Shown here: piece by piece, positions 53,365-61,619 of the stretch
Position numbering within the stretch: the stretch's first letter is position 1
Layout of the letters: each line of letters begins with the position of its first letter
From: Robertmurraya andreesenii
GTDB taxonomy: Bacteria > Bacillota > Bacilli > Bacillales > Cytobacillaceae
Reading direction: 5' to 3'
Assembly: GCF_030813005.1 (NCBI RefSeq)
Contig: NZ_JAUSTU010000009.1
Span: 110,939-174,938, forward strand
DNA length: 64,000 bases
The notes under the pieces: generated by a model
What the model was told of the DNA's origin: nothing
The model's database searches: none
The model's input: the letters and a program-made list of their open reading frames with translations, nothing else
Translations under genes and position numbers: made by a program

Positions 53365-54147
53365 GTGAATAAATGGACGATAAAAGAAATAGAACAATTA
53401 TTACATACAACAGAGGAAAATGACTCCTTAATAGAGGAAATAAAGCGTGATAACCGTAAAGGAGTACAGCAGCTCTTAATTAAGTGGGATAAAAGAATCC
53501 TTGAAAAAAGACAAGCGGAAGAGAAATTCCAGCAAATGAGCATCTATGAACAAAAGGCTCGTCAAAGAGGCTACAGACATATTGCAGGTATTGACGAAGT
53601 CGGAAGGGGACCTCTTGCGGGGCCCGTAGTAGCTGCCAGCGTCATTTTGCCAGAGGATTTTAAATTATTAGGCTTGGACGATTCCAAGAAGCTTACGGAG
53701 GAAAAAAGAGAGAGATTTTTTAATGAGATTCAGGCTCATGCGATTGCCATTGGCATTGGCATGATCGATGCCGAGGAAATAGATCAATTGAATATATATG
53801 AAGCAACAAAGAAGGCCATGCTTGCTGCTATTCAAGGGTTATCGGTTTCCCCGGATTATCTATTAATCGATGCCATGCCATTAGAAACACCCTATCCATC
53901 AGAATCGATTATAAAAGGGGATGCATGCAGTGTGTCAATTGCTGCTGCTTCAATTGTTGCAAAGGTAACGAGGGATCGGATGATGAAGAAAATCCATGAG
54001 GAATTTCCTGCTTATCATTTCTTAAAGAATATGGGGTATGGAACGAAGGAGCATTTATTAGCACTGGAACGGTATGGTGTATCCCCCTATCATCGACGAA
54101 GCTTCGAGCCTGTTAAAAGTATGGTCGCGAAACCAAATATAAAGTGA
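53365..54147 (+). CDS. rnhB: ribonuclease HII
   Basis: Cleaves RNA in RNA-DNA hybrids and at single embedded ribonucleotides. N-terminal TBP-like extension (about 1-65) typical of Bacillus RNase HII/HIII, then IAGIDEVGRGPLAGPVVA with D77-E78, the later acidic DSKKL (about 107) and LLIDAM (about 168). 260 residues. GTG start. Confidence 0.95.
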   Translation: MNKWTIKEIEQLLHTTEENDSLIEEIKRDNRKGVQQLLIKWDKRILEKRQAEEKFQQMSIYEQKARQRGYRHIAGIDEVGRGPLAGPVVAASVILPEDFKLLGLDDSKKLTEEKRERFFNEIQAHAIAIGIGMIDAEEIDQLNIYEATKKAMLAAIQGLSVSPDYLLIDAMPLETPYPSESIIKGDACSVSIAAASIVAKVTRDRMMKKIHEEFPAYHFLKNMGYGTKEHLLALERYGVSPYHRRSFEPVKSMVAKPNIK

Positions 54148-54157
54148 GAGGATTTCA

Positions 54158-55468
54158 ATGATAACAAACTTCATTCAGTCCCTACAGCATCAAGAAATAT
54201 CCCCCGAAATGCTAAAAAGGCAGTTTCAACCTGGCCAAATCTTTTATGGGAAGGTCTTGAAGCTCTATCCAAACCAAGTTGCGGTGGTCCAGGTAGGTAA
54301 TCAAAGACTTGTTGCTAACCTTGAAGTTCCCTTATCGGCAGATGCCAAGTACTGGTTTCAAGTGGAATCTGGGGAGGGGAAAATTCATCTAAAGGTTTTA
54401 CCCATGGGTGCTCAGTATGGTGATGACAATTCTTCCTTGACTGGCCTTTTGAAGCAAATGCAAATACCGGCGACAAAGGAAAATGTAGAGCTGATCAACT
54501 TTTTTATCAAAGAACAATTACCCGTTTCAAAGGAAAAATTACTGAATGCCCACCATCTCTTAAAAACAAATGACTTTAGTAAGGAATCCTTTGCAGCTCT
54601 TAAAGAAGTTTTCATGAGGAATCTCCCTGTTACGAAGGAAACCTTTTTAAGCGTCCTTTCATCTATCAAAAATGAACCCTTTCAAAATGTGATCCAAAAT
54701 CTGCGAACTCAGCTCACGGAAGGACCGATCACAAAGACAAGTGAACCGTTGCTCCAACTAATCGATGCTCTTTTATTAACAGGTCAAGAGAAGGGCGAGA
54801 AAGCGACGGGGCAGGACATAAGGTGGGAGAATGGGAAACAAGTGGCAGACCACTTGAAAAGTCTAATCGGGAAGTTGGGCTTCCAATATGAAAACCAAGT
54901 CCTTTCAAGCCTAAAAGAAGCACCACAGCTCAATGTACAAAAGCTTGAATCACTCAAGGCAGGCCTATTGCGATTTCTTAGTGAGGAACCGCCAGCTCAA
55001 CTTAAGGAGAGCTCAGAAAGGCTTCTTCATAAAATAACGGGGATACAGCTGCTGTCGAATGATGCTGGGCCTATTCAGCAATATGTAGTTCAAGTTCCGC
55101 TCTCGCTTTGGAACAAAACGACGGATTTAACGATCCAATGGAACGGCCGGAAAAAAGAAAATGGGCAGATTGATCCTGATTACTGTCGTATTCTTTTTTA
55201 TCTGGAGTTAGAGTATCTAAATGAAATCATTGTGGATATGCAAATTCAAAATCGGGTGATGAGTATACGGATCATTTCAGATGTAACTGAGATACAAGGC
55301 TTTGCTGCTCCTTTTACGGAGGGCTTACGGAACAATCTTGATGAGCTCGGCTTTAAACTGAGCAATATTGCTTTTCAAAAACCAAGTATGCCAGAGAGAA
55401 AGCAGCAGAGTGGGCCGAAACCAAGCTATCATCCTACACATTACACAGGAGTTGATATTCGCATATGA
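54158..55468 (+). CDS. ylqG: YlqG, FliK-like hook-length control domain protein
   Basis: 436 residues. Beyond an N-terminal beta-rich region (QIFYGKVLKLYPNQVAVVQV, about 28-47) the middle is low-complexity helical. The C-terminal portion (about 300-410) has a strand pattern VQVPLSLWNK, ILFYLELEYLNEIIVDMQIQ, RNNLDELGFKLSNIAF that resembles the FliK C-terminal domain. Known in Bacillus as YlqG, function unproven. Overlaps ylqH by ATGA. The FlhB-like nature of ylqH supports the FliK-like reading. Confidence 0.75.
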   Translation: MITNFIQSLQHQEISPEMLKRQFQPGQIFYGKVLKLYPNQVAVVQVGNQRLVANLEVPLSADAKYWFQVESGEGKIHLKVLPMGAQYGDDNSSLTGLLKQMQIPATKENVELINFFIKEQLPVSKEKLLNAHHLLKTNDFSKESFAALKEVFMRNLPVTKETFLSVLSSIKNEPFQNVIQNLRTQLTEGPITKTSEPLLQLIDALLLTGQEKGEKATGQDIRWENGKQVADHLKSLIGKLGFQYENQVLSSLKEAPQLNVQKLESLKAGLLRFLSEEPPAQLKESSERLLHKITGIQLLSNDAGPIQQYVVQVPLSLWNKTTDLTIQWNGRKKENGQIDPDYCRILFYLELEYLNEIIVDMQIQNRVMSIRIISDVTEIQGFAAPFTEGLRNNLDELGFKLSNIAFQKPSMPERKQQSGPKPSYHPTHYTGVDIRI

Positions 55469-55749
55469 AGGAAAGGAAGGATATTAGAAAGGAAGCTGTA
55501 GCGTTAAGCTATGATGCGGGTAGCTATGATGCTCCAAAAGTTGTCGCAAAGGGGAAAGGGATGGTAGCGGAGAATATTTTAGCAAGAGCAGCCGAACACC
55601 AAATCCCCGTCCAGCAGGACGCTTCCTTAGTAGAATTACTTGGACAATTGAATATCAATGAAACTATTCCAGAAGAATTATATCAAGCTGTGGCAGAGGT
55701 CTTTGCGTTTGTTTATAAAACAAATCAAAGGGCTGGCAAGAGGAATTAA
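55465..55749 (+). CDS. ylqH: YlqH, FlhB C-terminal-domain-like protein
   Basis: 94 residues matching the cytoplasmic export-switch domain of FlhB (AVALSYDAGSYDAPKVVAKG, then AEHQIPVQQDASLVELLGQL). The self-cleavage site NPTH that starts this domain in FlhB is replaced by RKEAVAL, so no autocleavage is expected. It has no membrane segments. Overlap with ylqG implies the two products act together. Confidence 0.85.
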   Translation: MKERKDIRKEAVALSYDAGSYDAPKVVAKGKGMVAENILARAAEHQIPVQQDASLVELLGQLNINETIPEELYQAVAEVFAFVYKTNQRAGKRN

Positions 55750-55754
55750 AGCTT

Positions 55755-55812
55755 GCTCTCATGAATATTGTGTAAACCTACCTATTCATGATGAGAGAGC
55801 TTTTATTTTTTT
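55755..55812 (+). terminator. rnhB-ylqG-ylqH terminator
   Basis: GCTCTC-ATGAATA (55755-55767) pairs with TATTCATGA-TGA-GAGAGC (55783-55800), a three-base bulge, then TTTTATTTTTTT. Confidence 0.88.
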
Positions 55813-55854
55813 GCTAGAGTAATGGAAAGAAAATTATTATTTTTGGCATAATGG

Positions 55855-55883
55855 TAGACAACTTATTTTTAGTCTTATAAAAT
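55855..55883 (+). promoter_or_regulatory. probable sucCD promoter
   Basis: TAGACA (55855-55860), exactly 17 bases, TAAAAT (55878-55883). Leader of about 100 bases. Confidence 0.6.
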
Positions 55884-55919
55884 GAAAGCGCAGTCTATAT
55901 TTTATCGTTGCAAAGATCA

Positions 55920-55973
55920 TGTAAAAGGTGAGAAATTGATATGCGCATCGAAGCATTTTTATATCCTTTTACA
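55920..55973 (+). promoter_or_regulatory. inverted repeat in the sucC leader
   Basis: TGTAAAAGG (55920-55928) and CCTTTTACA (55965-55973) are perfectly complementary and enclose 36 bases. The right arm ends 7 bases before the sucC ribosome binding site AGGAGG. A start codon (55941) with AAGGTGAG 9 bases ahead lies in the loop. Confidence 0.6.
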
Positions 55974-55992
55974 AAAATAAGGAGGATGGGTA

Positions 55993-57153
55993 ATGAATAT
56001 TCACGAGTACCAGGGCAAGGAAATCCTGAAGTCCTTTGGGGTTACCGTTCCGAACGGAAAAGTGGCTTTCACCGTTGAAGAGGCTGTTGAGGCAGCGAAG
56101 GAATTAGGCACGGAGGTTTGTGTAGTTAAGGCGCAGATCCATGCAGGGGGACGTGGTAAAGCTGGTGGTGTAAAGGTAGCTAAGAATCTTGATGAGGTTC
56201 GTACATATGCAAGTGAGATTCTAGGGAAGACTCTTGTTACACACCAAACTGGTCCAGAGGGGAAAGAAGTAAAACGCTTATTAATTGAAGAGGGCTGCGA
56301 TATTAAGAAGGAGTACTATGTCGGTCTTGTCCTTGACCGTGCCACTTCTCGTGTTGTTCTAATGGCTTCTGAGGAAGGCGGAACAGAAATTGAGGAGGTA
56401 GCAGCAAATACTCCTGAGAAAATCTTTAAAGAAGAGATCGATCCAGTCATTGGCTTACAGCCATTCCAAGCGAGACGGATCGCTTTTAATATTAATATTC
56501 CGAAAGAATTAGTAAATAAGGCCGTCAAATTTATGATGGGTCTTTATCAAGCATACATTGAAAAGGATTGCTCTATTGCTGAGATCAACCCACTTGTTGT
56601 CACAGGTGACGGAGATGTCATGGCGCTTGATGCAAAATTGAATTTCGACTCGAATGCACTTTATCGTCAAAAGGATGTTCTTGCTTACCGTGATTTGGAA
56701 GAAGAGGATCCAAAGGAAATCGAGGCATCTAAATATGATTTAAGCTATATTTCCCTAGATGGAAACATCGGCTGTATGGTTAATGGGGCCGGACTTGCGA
56801 TGGCAACGATGGACATCGTTAAGCATTATGGGGGAGAGCCCGCAAACTTCCTAGATGTTGGGGGCGGTGCAACTGCTGAAAAGGTAACAGAAGCATTCAA
56901 AATCATCCTTTCTGATCCGAATGTTAAGGGTATTTTTGTTAATATCTTTGGCGGAATTATGAAGTGTGACGTCATCGCCACAGGAGTTGTGGAAGCTGCA
57001 AAGCAGGTAGGCCTTAACGTACCTCTTGTCGTTCGACTTGAAGGAACAAATGTTGAGATTGGGAAGAAAATACTTGCTGAATCTGATATTGATATTATTG
57101 CAGCTGACTCTATGGCAGACGGTGCACAGAAAATTGTTAGTTTAGTAGGGTAG
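55993..57153 (+). CDS. sucC: succinyl-CoA synthetase (ADP-forming) beta subunit
   Basis: TCA-cycle enzyme, beta subunit with ATP-grasp domain. MNIHEYQGKEILKSFGV, KAQIHAGGRGKAGGVK (about 46) and the C-terminal IFVNIFGGIMKCD (about 315) are diagnostic. 386 residues. AGGAGG 5-7 bases ahead of ATG. Followed after 27 bases by sucD. Confidence 0.97.
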   Translation: MNIHEYQGKEILKSFGVTVPNGKVAFTVEEAVEAAKELGTEVCVVKAQIHAGGRGKAGGVKVAKNLDEVRTYASEILGKTLVTHQTGPEGKEVKRLLIEEGCDIKKEYYVGLVLDRATSRVVLMASEEGGTEIEEVAANTPEKIFKEEIDPVIGLQPFQARRIAFNINIPKELVNKAVKFMMGLYQAYIEKDCSIAEINPLVVTGDGDVMALDAKLNFDSNALYRQKDVLAYRDLEEEDPKEIEASKYDLSYISLDGNIGCMVNGAGLAMATMDIVKHYGGEPANFLDVGGGATAEKVTEAFKIILSDPNVKGIFVNIFGGIMKCDVIATGVVEAAKQVGLNVPLVVRLEGTNVEIGKKILAESDIDIIAADSMADGAQKIVSLVG

Positions 57154-57180
57154 TTATAAATCAGAAAGGAGAGAGACTAG

Positions 57181-58083
57181 ATGAGTGTATTTATTAATAA
57201 AGATACGAAAGTGATTGTTCAAGGTATAACTGGTTCAACAGCTCTTTTTCATACGAAGCAAATGCTAGAGTACGGAACAAAAATTGTTGGAGGTACTTCA
57301 CCTGGTAAAGGCGGCATGGAGGTAGAAGGTGTACCGGTTTTTAATACAGTGAAGGATGCGGTTGAAGCTACTGGTGCGACAGCTTCTGTTATTTATGTGC
57401 CAGCTCCATTTGCAGCCGATGCCATTATCGAGGCTGTCGATGCTGAGCTAGAGCTTGCGATTTGTATTACGGAGCATATCCCAGTATTAGATATGGTCAA
57501 GGTGAAGCGCTATATGGAAGGGAAGAAGACCCGTCTTGTTGGACCAAACTGTCCTGGTGTGATCACTCCTGACGAATGTAAAATTGGCATCATGCCTGGA
57601 TATATCCACAAGAAAGGTCATGTTGGCGTTGTTTCCCGCTCTGGTACTTTAACCTATGAAGCGGTGCATCAGCTTACAGAGGCAGGAATTGGCCAGTCTA
57701 CTGCGGTCGGAATCGGTGGGGACCCAGTTAACGGAACGAATTTCATTGATGTTCTAAAAGCATTCAATGAAGATCCAGAAACCTATGCAGTTATCATGAT
57801 CGGGGAAATTGGCGGAACCGCAGAGGAAGAAGCGGCTGAATGGATCAAAGCAAATATGACGAAGCCGGTCGTGGGCTTCATTGGTGGCCGTACTGCACCT
57901 CCAGGAAAACGGATGGGACATGCTGGTGCGATCATTTCTGGTGGAAAAGGGACTGCTGACGAAAAAATTCGTGTGATGAACGAATGTGGCATTGCCGTAG
58001 CAGATACTCCATCTGTGATGGGTGAAACATTGATCCAGGTTCTTAAAGAAAAAGGACTTTATGATAAATGTAGAACACATTAA
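57181..58083 (+). CDS. sucD: succinyl-CoA synthetase alpha subunit
   Basis: Alpha subunit, which binds CoA and carries the phosphohistidine in KRMGHAGAIISGG (about 240). N-terminal KVIVQGITGSTALFH is the CoA-binding loop. 300 residues. AAAGGAGAG precedes the ATG. Ends the sucCD operon. Confidence 0.97.
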   Translation: MSVFINKDTKVIVQGITGSTALFHTKQMLEYGTKIVGGTSPGKGGMEVEGVPVFNTVKDAVEATGATASVIYVPAPFAADAIIEAVDAELELAICITEHIPVLDMVKVKRYMEGKKTRLVGPNCPGVITPDECKIGIMPGYIHKKGHVGVVSRSGTLTYEAVHQLTEAGIGQSTAVGIGGDPVNGTNFIDVLKAFNEDPETYAVIMIGEIGGTAEEEAAEWIKANMTKPVVGFIGGRTAPPGKRMGHAGAIISGGKGTADEKIRVMNECGIAVADTPSVMGETLIQVLKEKGLYDKCRTH

Positions 58084-58090
58084 TTTGAGT

Positions 58091-58115
58091 GGGTCCCCTT
58101 ATTTAAGGGGACTCC
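58091..58115 (+). terminator. possible sucCD terminator hairpin
   Basis: GTCCCCTT (58093-58100) and AAGGGGAC (58105-58112) pair perfectly around ATTT, with two further G-T or G-C pairs outside. No strong T-run follows, so termination may be weak. Confidence 0.6.
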
Positions 58116-58145
58116 GCTTATATATTCTTGGTTTGAGCTAAATAA

Positions 58146-58212
58146 GCCTATCCATACATGTGAACGGGTTTTACTCGGTACGAGTAACGTAGTGAACATG
58201 TATGGATAAGGC
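58146..58212 (+). repeat. palindromic dispersed element, copy B
   Basis: Arms GCCTATCCATACATG (58146-58160) and CATGTATGGATAAGGC (58197-58212) pair with one bulged A. The core TGAACGGGTTTTACTCGGTA (58161-58180), then CGAGTAACGTAGTGAAC, matches copy A, and the inner hairpin TTACTC-GGTAC-GAGTAA (58171-58187) shows a compensated base-pair change relative to copy A. Confidence 0.85.
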
Positions 58213-58246
58213 GAAATTTTACGTATATTAAGAAGGAGGAAAATAC

Positions 58247-59110
58247 ATGGATGAATTTAAGAAGCGGCTTATTCATTTACACCATTGTCGTGGTGTTGGC
58301 TGGAAAACGATTTTTCAAATCTTAAGAAATGATCCTCAATTAACTTCTTTGTACAAAGGAAAGCCTTACCCCTTTTTACCAATCCCTAGCCAAGAACTTC
58401 TCCTTCAAGACCTTCATTCAAGTGTCATCCCGGAACAAATTCGACAATATTCCAACAATCATATTCACACGATTACGATTCTTGACGAGCAATACCCAGA
58501 GCTTCTGAAAGAGTCCTATGAGCCTCCTTGGGTTCTTTATGCGAAGGGGGATATCAGCCTATTAAGGAGAGAGGTAAAGCTCGCTGTGGTCGGCTCTAGA
58601 CAGCCCTCAGATTACGGGAAAAATGCGATTGAAGCCATTTTTCCGAAGCTTATTGAAAGGGACGTCTTAATCGTAAGCGGGCTAGCAGCTGGTATCGATG
58701 CCATCGCCCATCGAACAGCGATAAAGAATAAGGGAACCACGATTGGGGTTATAGCCGGGGGATTATTCCATATTTATCCGAAGGAAAATAAGGATTTGGC
58801 ATTAATGATGATGAAAGAAAACCTTGTACTTTCGGAATATCCCCCTCACACAACCCCCTCAAGATGGCATTTTCCAATGAGAAATCGTATTATAAGTGGG
58901 ATGAGCAAAGGAACCTTTATCGTTGAAGCGAGGCAAAAGAGCGGTTCTCTTATTACTGCAAACTGTGCGGTGCAAGAGGGGCGTGAGGTCTTTGCCTTAC
59001 CAGGAAATATTTTCAGCGCCAACTCATCTGGTTCAAATGAACTCATCCAGCAAGGTGCAAAGCTTGTACAATCCGCAGAGGATATTTTGGAGGAACTTTT
59101 TAGTTATTAA
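58247..59110 (+). CDS. dprA: DNA-processing protein DprA (Smf)
   Basis: Binds incoming single-stranded DNA in natural transformation and loads RecA. 287 residues. Rossmann core with AVVGSRQPSDYGK (about 117), VSGLAAGIDAIAHRTA (about 144), YPPHTTPSRWHFPMRNRII (about 201) and GSLITANCAVQEGREVFALP (about 230, given in part). No extended C-terminal winged helix, as in B. subtilis. AAGGAGG 8 bases ahead. Stands after the palindromic element. Confidence 0.94.
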   Translation: MDEFKKRLIHLHHCRGVGWKTIFQILRNDPQLTSLYKGKPYPFLPIPSQELLLQDLHSSVIPEQIRQYSNNHIHTITILDEQYPELLKESYEPPWVLYAKGDISLLRREVKLAVVGSRQPSDYGKNAIEAIFPKLIERDVLIVSGLAAGIDAIAHRTAIKNKGTTIGVIAGGLFHIYPKENKDLALMMMKENLVLSEYPPHTTPSRWHFPMRNRIISGMSKGTFIVEARQKSGSLITANCAVQEGREVFALPGNIFSANSSGSNELIQQGAKLVQSAEDILEELFSY

Positions 59111-59152
59111 GACATGATTTTCTACAAAAATGAGATATTTTTATCAAAAAGG

Positions 59153-59181
59153 TTGAAAATATATGAAATCTAGTATACATT
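59153..59181 (+). promoter_or_regulatory. possible distal topA promoter
   Basis: TTGAAA (59153-59158), 17 bases, TACATT (59176-59181). Weaker than the proximal one. Confidence 0.35.
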
Positions 59182-59250
59182 TTGCAACAGATGTTTCATT
59201 CGTATGAACCATATGATCGTAAAAGGACCTTGATAAAAAAATGGTCATCC

Positions 59251-59279
59251 TTGACAATTGATATTGCTCTGTTTAATAA
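59251..59279 (+). promoter_or_regulatory. topA promoter
   Basis: TTGACA (59251-59256), 17 bases, TAATAA (59274-59279), or AATAAT with 18. The spacer and downstream region are AT-rich. An ATTCAT-GCG-ATGAAT hairpin lies in the leader near 59301-59315. Confidence 0.65.
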
Positions 59280-59384
59280 TAATGAATATTTGAACAATTA
59301 ATTCATGCGATGAATACGTATATTTTTACAGGGGCTTGATTAACATCGAATTGAAAATAGAATCCCTCTTAAGGAGGACAATGA

Positions 59385-61463
59385 ATGTCAGATTTTCTAG
59401 TGATCGTCGAATCGCCTGCCAAGGCTAAAACGATAGAGAAGTATTTAGGAAAAAAATATAAAGTAAAAGCATCGATGGGACATATTCGTGATTTACCGAA
59501 GAGTCAAACGGGAATTGATGTCGAGCATAACTACGAACCGAAGTATATAACCATTCGTGGAAAGGGTCCGATTTTAAAGGATTTAAAAACAGCTGCCAAA
59601 AAGGCTAAGAAAATTTATCTCGCAGCTGACCCCGATCGTGAAGGTGAGGCAATTGCATGGCATCTGGCCCATAGTCTTGACATCGATATCAACTCTGACT
59701 GCAGGGTTGTTTTTAACGAGATTACAAAGGATGCCATCAAAGAGTCCTTCAAGTACCCAAGACCGATTAATATGGATTTGGTGGATGCCCAGCAGGCACG
59801 AAGAATTCTCGATCGACTTGTTGGTTATAACATTAGCCCTCTTCTTTGGAAGAAGGTTAAAAAAGGCTTGAGCGCTGGTCGTGTGCAATCAGTAGCAGTA
59901 AGATTAATCATTGATCGAGAAAAAGAAATTAAAAGCTTTATCCCTGAGGAGTATTGGTCCATTGAAGGACAGTTCCTAAAAGGTAAAGATAGCTTTGATG
60001 CTCTGTTTTATGGTGTCAATAATGAAAAAATGGAACTCCACTCTGAGGAAGAAGTTCAAAATATATTGAAACAGCTCAAAGGGAATTCATTTACGGTCAC
60101 TGCGGTAACGAAAAAGGAACGTAAGCGTAATCCAGCTGCCCCCTTCACCACTTCTTCACTTCAGCAGGAGGCAGCAAGAAAGCTCAACTTCCGGGCAAAG
60201 AAGACGATGATGCTTGCCCAGCAATTGTATGAGGGAATTGATTTAGGTAAAGAGGGGACCGTTGGATTAATCACTTATATGAGAACAGATTCAACAAGAA
60301 TCTCTGAAGTGGCTCAAACTGAAGCTGCAGAGTATATTGAATCTTCGTATGGGAAGGATTTCTTACCATCAGAGAAAAGAAAAGAAAGAAAAAATTCAAA
60401 TGCTCAGGATGCGCACGAGGCCATTCGCCCGACGAGTACTCTTCGCGAGCCTAGCACATTGAAGGAGTTCCTATCTCGCGACCAATTACGATTGTACCGT
60501 TTAATATGGGAACGTTTTGTTGCCAGTCAAATGGCCCCTGCCGTTATGGATACGATGAGTGTTGATTTGAAAAATGGCGATGTGGGGTTCCGAGCAACCG
60601 GCTCCAAAATCAAATTTCCTGGGTTTATGAAGGTTTATGTAGAGGGTACAGACGATCAAACGGATGAGACCAAGAATAATATGCTCCCTGACCTAAAGGA
60701 AGGGGACGAGGTGCTAAAAAAAGATATTGAGCCAAAACAGCACTTCACCCAGCCTCCTCCGCGCTACACAGAGGCAAGGCTTGTAAGAACATTAGAGGAG
60801 TTAGGAATTGGTAGACCTTCTACTTTCGCACCAACCTTGGACACCATTCAAAAGCGTGGATATGTTTCCTTAGATAACAAGCGATTTGTTCCAACTGAGC
60901 TGGGAGAAATCGTTCATGAACTGATGATAGAGTTTTTCCCTGATATCCTTGATGTTGAGTTTACAGCTAAGATGGAGCAGGATCTCGACTTTGTAGAGGA
61001 AGGGAAAACAAAATGGGTAGAAGTTATCGATGAGTTTTATAAGGATTTTGAAAAGGACCTGAAAAAAGCCGAGAAGGAAATGGCCGAGGTTGAGATTAAG
61101 GATGAACCTGCTGGAGAAGATTGTGAGAATTGTGGAAACCCAATGGTTTATAAGATGGGTAGATATGGGAAATTCTTAGCCTGCAGTAATTTTCCAGATT
61201 GTCGCAATACAAAACCAATTGTGAAAGAAATCGGTGTCAAATGTCCTAAATGTGAAAAAGGAAGTATTATTGAAAGAAAAAGTAAGAAACGCCGTATATT
61301 CTATGGCTGCGATCGTTTCCCTGAATGTGATTTTATTTCTTGGGATAAGCCTTTACCAAGAAGTTGTCCGAAATGTGAAGGACTACTTGTGGAGAAAAAA
61401 CTTAAAAAAGGCGTCCAGGTCCAATGCGTTCAATGCGACTACAAAGAGGAACCACAGTCTTAA
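59385..61463 (+). CDS. topA: DNA topoisomerase I
   Basis: Type IA topoisomerase relaxing negative supercoils. 692 residues. TOPRIM domain at the start (FLVIVESPAKAKTIEKYLG; DPDREGEA at about 83), catalytic tyrosine in GLITYMRTDSTR (about 298), and three C-terminal zinc ribbons (CENC..CSNFPDC, CPKC..CDRFPEC, CPKC..CVQC; about 579-690). AAGGAGGA 7-8 bases ahead of ATG. Confidence 0.97.
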   Translation: MSDFLVIVESPAKAKTIEKYLGKKYKVKASMGHIRDLPKSQTGIDVEHNYEPKYITIRGKGPILKDLKTAAKKAKKIYLAADPDREGEAIAWHLAHSLDIDINSDCRVVFNEITKDAIKESFKYPRPINMDLVDAQQARRILDRLVGYNISPLLWKKVKKGLSAGRVQSVAVRLIIDREKEIKSFIPEEYWSIEGQFLKGKDSFDALFYGVNNEKMELHSEEEVQNILKQLKGNSFTVTAVTKKERKRNPAAPFTTSSLQQEAARKLNFRAKKTMMLAQQLYEGIDLGKEGTVGLITYMRTDSTRISEVAQTEAAEYIESSYGKDFLPSEKRKERKNSNAQDAHEAIRPTSTLREPSTLKEFLSRDQLRLYRLIWERFVASQMAPAVMDTMSVDLKNGDVGFRATGSKIKFPGFMKVYVEGTDDQTDETKNNMLPDLKEGDEVLKKDIEPKQHFTQPPPRYTEARLVRTLEELGIGRPSTFAPTLDTIQKRGYVSLDNKRFVPTELGEIVHELMIEFFPDILDVEFTAKMEQDLDFVEEGKTKWVEVIDEFYKDFEKDLKKAEKEMAEVEIKDEPAGEDCENCGNPMVYKMGRYGKFLACSNFPDCRNTKPIVKEIGVKCPKCEKGSIIERKSKKRRIFYGCDRFPECDFISWDKPLPRSCPKCEGLLVEKKLKKGVQVQCVQCDYKEEPQS

Positions 61464-61489
61464 GGGTGAGCAACCAGCTCACTCTTTTT
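61464..61489 (+). terminator. topA terminator
   Basis: GTGAGC-AACCA-GCTCAC (61466-61482), extendable by a G-T and a G-C pair, then TCTTTTT. Confidence 0.85.
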
Positions 61490-61537
61490 AATGCTTTCGA
61501 AGGGAATAATAAGAAGATCCTACGGATGACCTAATGC

Positions 61538-61566
61538 TTGAAACTTTTTTATTCGGCTAACGTAAT
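61538..61566 (+). promoter_or_regulatory. possible trmFO promoter
   Basis: TTGAAA (61538-61543), 17 bases, CGTAAT (61561-61566), ahead of trmFO. The -10 is weak. Confidence 0.35.
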
Positions 61567-61619
61567 GTAAAATGCATATGGAGACTAGAGCTACATATGA
61601 CAACTGGAGGTTTACTGAA

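Noticed and set aside
61572..61619. N-terminal extension of TrmFO from the ATG at 61572
   Set aside because: A better-spaced GGAGG and the family length support the ATG at 61620.
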